Part shown: positions 59,213 to 64,000 of the stretch, one piece after another
How the letters are laid out: every line of letters starts with the position of its first letter
Position numbering within the stretch: position 1 is the stretch's first letter
Origin: Megasphaera elsdenii
GTDB lineage: Bacteria; Bacillota; Negativicutes; Veillonellales; Megasphaeraceae
DNA length: 64,000 nt
Direction: 5' to 3'
Assembly (NCBI RefSeq): GCF_020539865.1
Contig: NZ_JAJBQV010000001.1
Location: forward strand, 1-64,000
The notes under the pieces: generated by a model
What the model was told of the DNA's origin: nothing
The model's input: the letters and a program-made list of their open reading frames with translations, nothing else
Database searches by the model: none
Position numbers and translations under genes: made by a program

Positions 59213-59819
59213 GAAGAAAATGGTCATTTTCGCATCGGGCCGCGGCTCCAATGCCATTGCCCTCCACGATGCCGTCAAAGATGGCACGATTAATGCGGAA
59301 ATCAAGGCCCTGGTCTGCGATATCCCGGGCGCACCGGTCATGGACCGGGCTAAGGAATGGGGCGTACCGGTCATTCTGGCCGACCGCAAATCCTTCGACT
59401 CGAAAGAAGCCTTTGAAAAATACATCCTCGACGCCATCGAACCGTATCAGGCCGACGTCATCTGCCTGGCCGGCTTCATGCGCCTCTTGAGCGGTGATTT
59501 CATTTCCCATTATGAACACAAGATGCTCAATATCCATCCGGCCCTGCTGCCGTCGTTCCGCGGCCTCCACGCCCAGCGCCAGGCTGTCGAAGCCGGCGTC
59601 AAGATCGCTGGCTGCACGGTCCATTTCGTCGTACCCGACATGGACGCCGGCCCGATTATCTTGCAGTCGGCCGTACCGGTCTACGAAGACGATACGGAAG
59701 ATACGCTGGCTACCCGGATCCTCACCAAGGAACATCCGACCTATGTCAGAGCGGCAGCGCTCTTTTGCGATGATAAATTGACTATCGACGGCAACGTCGT
59801 CAAAGGGACTCAGGAATAG
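59205..59819 (+). CDS. purN: Phosphoribosylglycinamide formyltransferase (PurN)
   Basis: 204 residues. IFASGRGSNAIALHDAV, CLAGFMRLLSGDFISHYEHK, NIHPALLPSFRGLHAQRQAV (catalytic Asn-His) and GCTVHFVVPDMDAGPIILQ (catalytic Asp) are typical. It formylates GAR with 10-formyl-THF. Overlaps the purM end by eight bases. Confidence 0.95.
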   Translation: MTKKKMVIFASGRGSNAIALHDAVKDGTINAEIKALVCDIPGAPVMDRAKEWGVPVILADRKSFDSKEAFEKYILDAIEPYQADVICLAGFMRLLSGDFISHYEHKMLNIHPALLPSFRGLHAQRQAVEAGVKIAGCTVHFVVPDMDAGPIILQSAVPVYEDDTEDTLATRILTKEHPTYVRAAALFCDDKLTIDGNVVKGTQE

Positions 59820-59838
59820 GGAATAGGAGGAATTTTCC

Positions 59839-60444
59839 ATGAAAGTAAAACGCGCACTCATTAGTGTATCTGATAAAACGGGCGTCGTCGAACTGGGCAA
59901 AGCCCTGGCTGACCTCGGCATTGAAATCATCTCTACGGGCGGTACCATGCGTACGTTGAAAGAAGCGGGCGTACCGGTCATTGCCGTTCAGGACGTCACG
60001 GGCTTCCCGGAAATGATGGACGGCCGCGTCAAGACGCTGAATCCGAAAATCCATGGCGCTATCCTGGCGGTCCGCGACAATCCGGAACACGTCAAGGCCA
60101 TGAAAGAACACGATATCAAGCCGATCGACCTGGTCGTCGTCAACCTCTATCCGTTCCAGCAGACCATTGCCAAACCGGATGTCACCCTGGCAGAAGCCAT
60201 TGAAAACATCGACATCGGCGGCCCCTGCATGGTCCGCGCTTCGGCAAAGAACAATAAATACGTTGCCATCGTCACCAATCCGGCTAAATACGGCGAAATC
60301 ATTTCCATCCTCCAGAAGGACGGTGAATTTTCCGACCAGTACCGCCTGGAACTGGCTCAGGAAGCCTTCCACCACACCGCTGTCTATGATACGGCCATTG
60401 CCGCATACTTAGCGGAACAGGTTCAGAAGGGGGCTGCAAAATAA
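59839..60444 (+). CDS. purH: Stand-alone IMP cyclohydrolase domain (PurH N-terminal part)
   Basis: 201 residues, against about 510 for bifunctional Pur[68 protein letters not shown] and [20 protein letters not shown] are the IMP cyclohydrolase motifs. The sequence ends cleanly with a stop that overlaps the purD start, so this looks like a natural single-domain gene, not a truncation. The AICAR transformylase step must be encoded elsewhere. SD AGGAGGAA. Confidence 0.9.
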   Translation: MKVKRALISVSDKTGVVELGKALADLGIEIISTGGTMRTLKEAGVPVIAVQDVTGFPEMMDGRVKTLNPKIHGAILAVRDNPEHVKAMKEHDIKPIDLVVVNLYPFQQTIAKPDVTLAEAIENIDIGGPCMVRASAKNNKYVAIVTNPAKYGEIISILQKDGEFSDQYRLELAQEAFHHTAVYDTAIAAYLAEQVQKGAAK

Positions 60445-61718
60445 TGAAGGTAGCAGTCATCGGCGGCGGCGGCCGCGAACATACTTTAGCCTGGAAACTG
60501 GCCCAGAGCCCGAGTGTCGATAAACTCTATGCCATCCCTGGCAGTGCCGCTATGAGTGAAGTCGCCCAGTGCGTTGACATTGCCTTGTCCGACCTGGACG
60601 CCATTACGGATTATGCCAAAAAAGAAGGCATCGACATGCTCGTCGTCGGCCCGGAAGTCCCCTTGACCGAAGGCCTTGCCGACCTGGCCCAGTCCAAGGG
60701 CATGGCTGTTTTTGGCCCCAACAAGGCTGCGGCTCAGATGGAAGGGTCGAAAGTCTTCGCCAAGAACCTCATGAAGAAATACCATGTCCCGACGGCAGCC
60801 TACGCTTCCTTTACCGATGGCGATGCCGCCAAGGCCTATATTAAAGAACAGGGCGCACCGATCGTCGTCAAAGCCGACGGCCTGGCTGCCGGCAAAGGCG
60901 TCGTCGTCGCCCAGACGGAAGCAGAAGCCATCGAAGCGGTCAATGCCATGATGGAAGACCATATCTTCGGCGCTTCCGGCGGCCGTATCGTCATCGAAGA
61001 ATGTATGGTCGGTGAAGAAGCGAGCCTTCTGGCTTTCGTCGACGGCAAGACCATCGTGCCCATGATTTCCGCTCAGGACCACAAGCGTATCTTCGATAAC
61101 GACGAAGGCCCCAACACGGGCGGCATGGGAGCGTATGCTCCGGCACCGGTCGTTACGCCGGAAATTCGCAAGGAAGTCGAAGAAAAGATTTTGAAACCCG
61201 TCGTCGACGGCCTCAAACAGGAAGGCATCACCTATCAGGGCTGCCTCTATGCCGGCCTGATGATTACGGCGGACGGCCCGAAAGTCGTCGAATTTAACTG
61301 CCGCTTCGGTGACCCTGAAACACAGGCCGTTTTGCCGCTCCTCGACGGCGACCTGGCACAGATCATGTACGCCTGCGCCAAAGGCACGCTGACGGCTGAC
61401 ATGGTCCATTGGAAAGACGCTGCTGCCTGCTGCGTCATCATGGCTTCTGCCGGCTATCCCGCTTCGTCCCATAAGGGCGATGTCATCAGCGGCCTCGACG
61501 CTGTCGATAAAGAAGACGTCATGGTCTTCCATTCCGGTACGGACAAGAAAGACGACCAGTACGTCACCAACGGCGGCCGCGTCCTCGGCGTCACGGCAGT
61601 AGCCCCGGACCTCAAGAGCGCCATCGAAAAGGCCTATGCCAACGTAAGCTGCATCCACTTCGACGGCCAGCAGGTCCGCAGCGACATCGGCGCCAAAGGA
61701 TTGAAACACTTAAAATAA
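60444..61718 (+). CDS. purD: Phosphoribosylamine-glycine ligase (PurD)
   Basis: 424 residues, normal length. KVAVIGGGGREHTLAWKLAQ, VVGPEVPLTEGLADL, ATP-grasp stretches (PIVVKADGLAAGKGVVVAQT, IVIEECMVGEEASLLAFVDG, GGMGAYAPAPVV) and FNCRFGDPETQAVLPLL. It joins glycine to phosphoribosylamine. Its ATG overlaps the stop of the preceding gene. Last gene of the operon before the terminator. Confidence 0.96.
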   Translation: MKVAVIGGGGREHTLAWKLAQSPSVDKLYAIPGSAAMSEVAQCVDIALSDLDAITDYAKKEGIDMLVVGPEVPLTEGLADLAQSKGMAVFGPNKAAAQMEGSKVFAKNLMKKYHVPTAAYASFTDGDAAKAYIKEQGAPIVVKADGLAAGKGVVVAQTEAEAIEAVNAMMEDHIFGASGGRIVIEECMVGEEASLLAFVDGKTIVPMISAQDHKRIFDNDEGPNTGGMGAYAPAPVVTPEIRKEVEEKILKPVVDGLKQEGITYQGCLYAGLMITADGPKVVEFNCRFGDPETQAVLPLLDGDLAQIMYACAKGTLTADMVHWKDAAACCVIMASAGYPASSHKGDVISGLDAVDKEDVMVFHSGTDKKDDQYVTNGGRVLGVTAVAPDLKSAIEKAYANVSCIHFDGQQVRSDIGAKGLKHLK

Positions 61719-61841
61719 AGTTTAGAGTTTGTAGTAGTGAGTTTGTAGAAGATGGCTTTAAATTTTAACTATTTGCTGCAAACTACAAACTGCAAACTTG
61801 AAACTAAAAAGGCGCTGTCTTCATGCGACAGCGCCTTTTTT
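61719..61841 (+). terminator. Terminator of the purine operon with repeated lead-in
   Basis: AAAAAGGCGCTGTC (61806-61819) pairs with GACAGCGCCTTTTT (61827-61840). Before it is an AT-rich stretch with repeated TTTGTAG/CAAACT words. The hairpin, loop included, recurs at 44381-44410. Confidence 0.85.
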
Positions 61842-61866
61842 ATTACCACACGAAAGGAAGGTCGTT

Positions 61867-63423
61867 ATGACACAGTTTATTACGCCTGCCGAAGCGGCGC
61901 GTCTCGTCGGCGATGATATGACCCTGGCTGTCAGCGGTCATGCCGGCTTCGGTACGCCTGATGGTTTATTCAAGGCTCTCCACGACCGCTATGCCGACGA
62001 AGGACATCCCCGCAACCTGACGCTGGTCAAGATTGCCGGTACCGGCGACGGCGGCCAGCGCGGCGGTGACCGACTGGCTGCAGACGGCCTCATCGGGACT
62101 ATCATTACCAGTCATTTCGGCATGGAAAAGAAATTATCCGACAAGGTCGCAGCTGACCAGTGCCTGGCTTATACGGTCCCGGCTGGGACGCTCCTGGAGC
62201 TGTACCGGGCTATCGCCGCCGGCCGTAAGGGCGTCTGGACCGATATTGGTCTGCATACCTTGGCTGATCCGCGTCTGGACGGCAGCAAGGCCAATGAAAA
62301 GACCGTCCGCGAAGGGAAAGACATCGTCCGCCTGATGGAAATCGATGGCAGCGAATACCTGTATTATCCGGCCTTTCCCATACAGGTCTGCTTTATCCGC
62401 GGTTCTCTGGCTGACGAAGACGGCAACATTTCCCTCCAGCGCGAAGCCATGATTGGTGAACAGCTGGAAGTGGCCGAAGCGACGCATAATTCCGGCGGTA
62501 TCGTCGTCGTCCAGGTCGAAGACGTCGTGCCTCGCGGCAGCCTCGATTCGCGCCTCGTGAAAATCCACCATTTCCTCGTCGACTACGTCGTCGTGCCGCG
62601 GCCGAAGTATCATGTCCAGAGCTTTTCGACTCACGGCTACCGGCCGGAATTGAGCGGCGAAGGGCGCAAGGCCATCCAGTCCCTGCCGCCCCATCCCCTG
62701 GACAACCGCAAGATCTGTGCCCGCCGGGCAGCTATGGAACTGAAAAAAGGGGATGTCATGAATTTAGGTATTGGCATTCCGGAAATCATCGGCTCCGTTG
62801 CTGCTGAAGAAGGCTTCGGGCCGAGTCTGACCTTGGCGGCCGATTCAGGAATCATCGGCGGCATTCCCTTGTCGGGCCTCGATATGGGGGCGGCTGTCAA
62901 TGCCGAAGCCGAGCTGAAGATGGCCGACATGTTCGACATCTGCCACGGCGGCGGCCTCGACCTCTGCGCCCTGGGCCTGGCGGAAATCGACGCCATGGGC
63001 AATGTCAATGTCTCGAAATTCCACGGCCGCGTCACCGGACCGGGAGGCTTCATCGATTTGGCCCAGCCTACGAAGAAACTCATCCTCATGGGGACCTTTA
63101 CGGCCGGCGGCCTGCGGGAACACTGCGAAGACGGGCGCCTGGTCATCGACCATGAAGGGAAATACCAGAAGTTCAAGACGGACATCGAACAGGTCACTTT
63201 TTCCGGCTCTTATGCGGCCAGTCATGACCAGCACGTCCTGGTCGTCACTGAACGGGCCGTCTTCCGCCTGACACAGCAGGGCCTGATGCTGACGGAAATC
63301 GCACCGGGCATGGACCTGGAACGGGACATCCTGGGCCAGATGGAATTCCGCCCGCTCATCGCTGACGACCTGCGACTCATGGACAGCCGCATCTTCCAGC
63401 CCAATCCCATGGGGATAACGTAG
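61867..63423 (+). CDS. Propionate-CoA-transferase-like family I CoA-transferase
   Basis: 518 residues, fused alpha and beta domains as in Pct/YdiF. N-terminal ITPAEAARLVGDDMTLAVSG, FPIQVCFIRGSLADEDGNIS, C-terminal NLGIGIPEIIGSVAAEEGFG, GGGLDLCALGLAEIDAMGNV, FTAGGLREHCEDG, FNGSYAA-like FSGSYAASHDQH. Pct enzymes move CoA between short-chain acids through a glutamyl thioester. The catalytic Glu of the T-L-T-V-E-S-G motif is Asp here (TLAADSGIIGG, Asp326), so activity or mechanism may differ. ATG 61867 has AAGGAAGG upstream; an in-frame extension to 61798 crosses the terminator and is rejected. Confidence 0.85.
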   Translation: MTQFITPAEAARLVGDDMTLAVSGHAGFGTPDGLFKALHDRYADEGHPRNLTLVKIAGTGDGGQRGGDRLAADGLIGTIITSHFGMEKKLSDKVAADQCLAYTVPAGTLLELYRAIAAGRKGVWTDIGLHTLADPRLDGSKANEKTVREGKDIVRLMEIDGSEYLYYPAFPIQVCFIRGSLADEDGNISLQREAMIGEQLEVAEATHNSGGIVVVQVEDVVPRGSLDSRLVKIHHFLVDYVVVPRPKYHVQSFSTHGYRPELSGEGRKAIQSLPPHPLDNRKICARRAAMELKKGDVMNLGIGIPEIIGSVAAEEGFGPSLTLAADSGIIGGIPLSGLDMGAAVNAEAELKMADMFDICHGGGLDLCALGLAEIDAMGNVNVSKFHGRVTGPGGFIDLAQPTKKLILMGTFTAGGLREHCEDGRLVIDHEGKYQKFKTDIEQVTFSGSYAASHDQHVLVVTERAVFRLTQQGLMLTEIAPGMDLERDILGQMEFRPLIADDLRLMDSRIFQPNPMGIT

Positions 63424-63591
63424 GGGCGCCCGCCGAGTCCGCCATGTTTTATAAAATATGGAGTACGGCCGCAAATGTGGGGAGGGGGGCCCAACGTAGG
63501 GGCGTCCCCAAGGGGCGCCCGTTCGGAATGATGATGTATGACGTCATACCTGACTATGCTTTGTATTATATTGAATAAATGGGAGGTTTTC
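63424..63591 (+). promoter_or_regulatory. fumC upstream region with 14-bp palindrome
   Basis: The perfect palindrome GTATGACGTCATAC lies at 63536-63549, just before an AT-rich -10-like TATTATATT (about 63564). Further up are two GTAGGGGCG(T/C)CC words (63422 and 63497), a dispersed-repeat-like sequence. The palindrome may be an operator controlling fumarase. Confidence 0.45.
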
Positions 63592-64000
63592 ATGGAATAC
63601 CGTATAGAAAGAGATTCGATGGGAGAAATCAAAGTCCCGGCTGACAAACTCTGGGGTGCCCAGACACAGCGCAGCTTCGAGAATTTTAAGATCGGCACGG
63701 AAAAGATTCCCGCCGAAATGGTCACGGTCTTTGCTTATTTGAAAAAGGCGGCAGCTCTGACCAACAAGGAATTGGGCGTCGTCGACGGCGACCGGGCCGA
63801 CGCTATCGTCCAAGCCTGCGATGACATCCTGGCCGGCAAACTCGATGGCAATTTCCCCCTGGCCGTATGGATGACCGGCAGCGGGACGCAGTTCAACATG
63901 AACGTCAACGAAGTCGTCGCCAACCGGGCTAAACAAATCTTAAAAGCCCAGGGCAAGGACTTGAATGTCCATCCCAATGACCACGTCAATCATTCCCAGA
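63592..64000 (+). CDS. fumC: Class II fumarate hydratase, N-terminal part (runs off the window)
   Basis: 136 residues visible. It begins [20 protein letters not shown] and continues [28 protein letters not shown] and [22 protein letters not shown], the class II fumarase signatures (substrate-binding G-S-G-T-Q and N-V-N-E). It interconverts fumarate and malate in the succinate/propionate branch or TCA half-cycle. SD GGGAGGT is eight bases upstream. The signature loop with the active-site Ser lies outside the window. Confidence 0.93.
   Translation, partial: MEYRIERDSMGEIKVPADKLWGAQTQRSFENFKIGTEKIPAEMVTVFAYLKKAAALTNKELGVVDGDRADAIVQACDDILAGKLDGNFPLAVWMTGSGTQFNMNVNEVVANRAKQILKAQGKDLNVHPNDHVNHSQ

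Noticed and set aside
61798..61866. Upstream extension of the CoA-transferase frame
   Set aside because: It reads through the purine operon terminator, and the SD supports ATG 61867.

Overview
The window looks like chromosome of a diderm Firmicute of the Negativicutes (Veillonellaceae/Megasphaera type) carrying an integrated conjugative element. The evidence is a GC-moderate genome with Firmicute-style promoters and Shine-Dalgarno sites, together with outer-membrane traits (a trimeric autotransporter adhesin with an ESPR signal, an RND efflux pump), a propionate-CoA-transferase-like gene, fumarase and NADP-type glutamate dehydrogenase. No taxonomic search was possible, so the genus is an inference.

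Layout. (1) 1-4422, all minus strand: a three-gene cassette (QueC-like PP-loop ATPase, PLP-dependent transsulfuration-family enzyme, DAACS symporter) running into a trimeric autotransporter adhesin that leaves the window. (2) 4539-15932, minus strand: a type IV secretion operon in transcription order VirB8, VirB9, VirB10, VirD4, unknown, VirB11, VirB2, VirB3, VirB4, two unknowns. No VirB6 or VirB5 is visible. (3) 15933-18409: divergent promoters, an oriT-like site with an IncQ/pGO1-type nick sequence, and a MOBQ (MobA/MobL) relaxase. (4) 18410-34080, mostly plus strand: accessory part of the element, with a small cas-less CRISPR array, an XRE regulator, two MmcB-like PD-(D/E)XK proteins, a resolvase, two AP2-domain proteins, a HipA-like kinase, a probable type I toxin-antitoxin pair, an orphan HigA-like antitoxin and a large serine recombinase at the right edge. 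Repeated TACACA/TGTGTA palindromes stand in front of several of these genes. (5) 34084-34492: a four-tRNA operon (Pro, Gly, Arg, Arg, minus strand) whose terminator is overrun by the recombinase reading frame; this marks the right end of the element. The left end was not found.

(6) 34508-64000, host chromosome: a degenerate dehydroquinase-like protein, gdhA, a PHP phosphoesterase, a secreted amidase, mfd, a MATE/MOP flippase, a MarR-controlled RND efflux operon, a DUF6173 protein, an aromatic amino acid permease, a LysR regulator divergent from a split chromate transporter, and a UvrD-type helicase with an internal DnaQ-like exonuclease. Then comes a purine operon purE-F-M-N-(IMP cyclohydrolase)-D preceded by a leader peptide and intrinsic terminator, then a CoA-transferase and the start of fumC.

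How the parts work together: relaxase, oriT, coupling protein and T4SS form a conjugation apparatus; the serine recombinase would integrate and excise the element; the small regulators, toxin-antitoxin genes and palindromes look like its maintenance and control functions. The pur operon encodes part of the route from PRPP to IMP; purC, purB, purL and the AICAR transformylase are not here.
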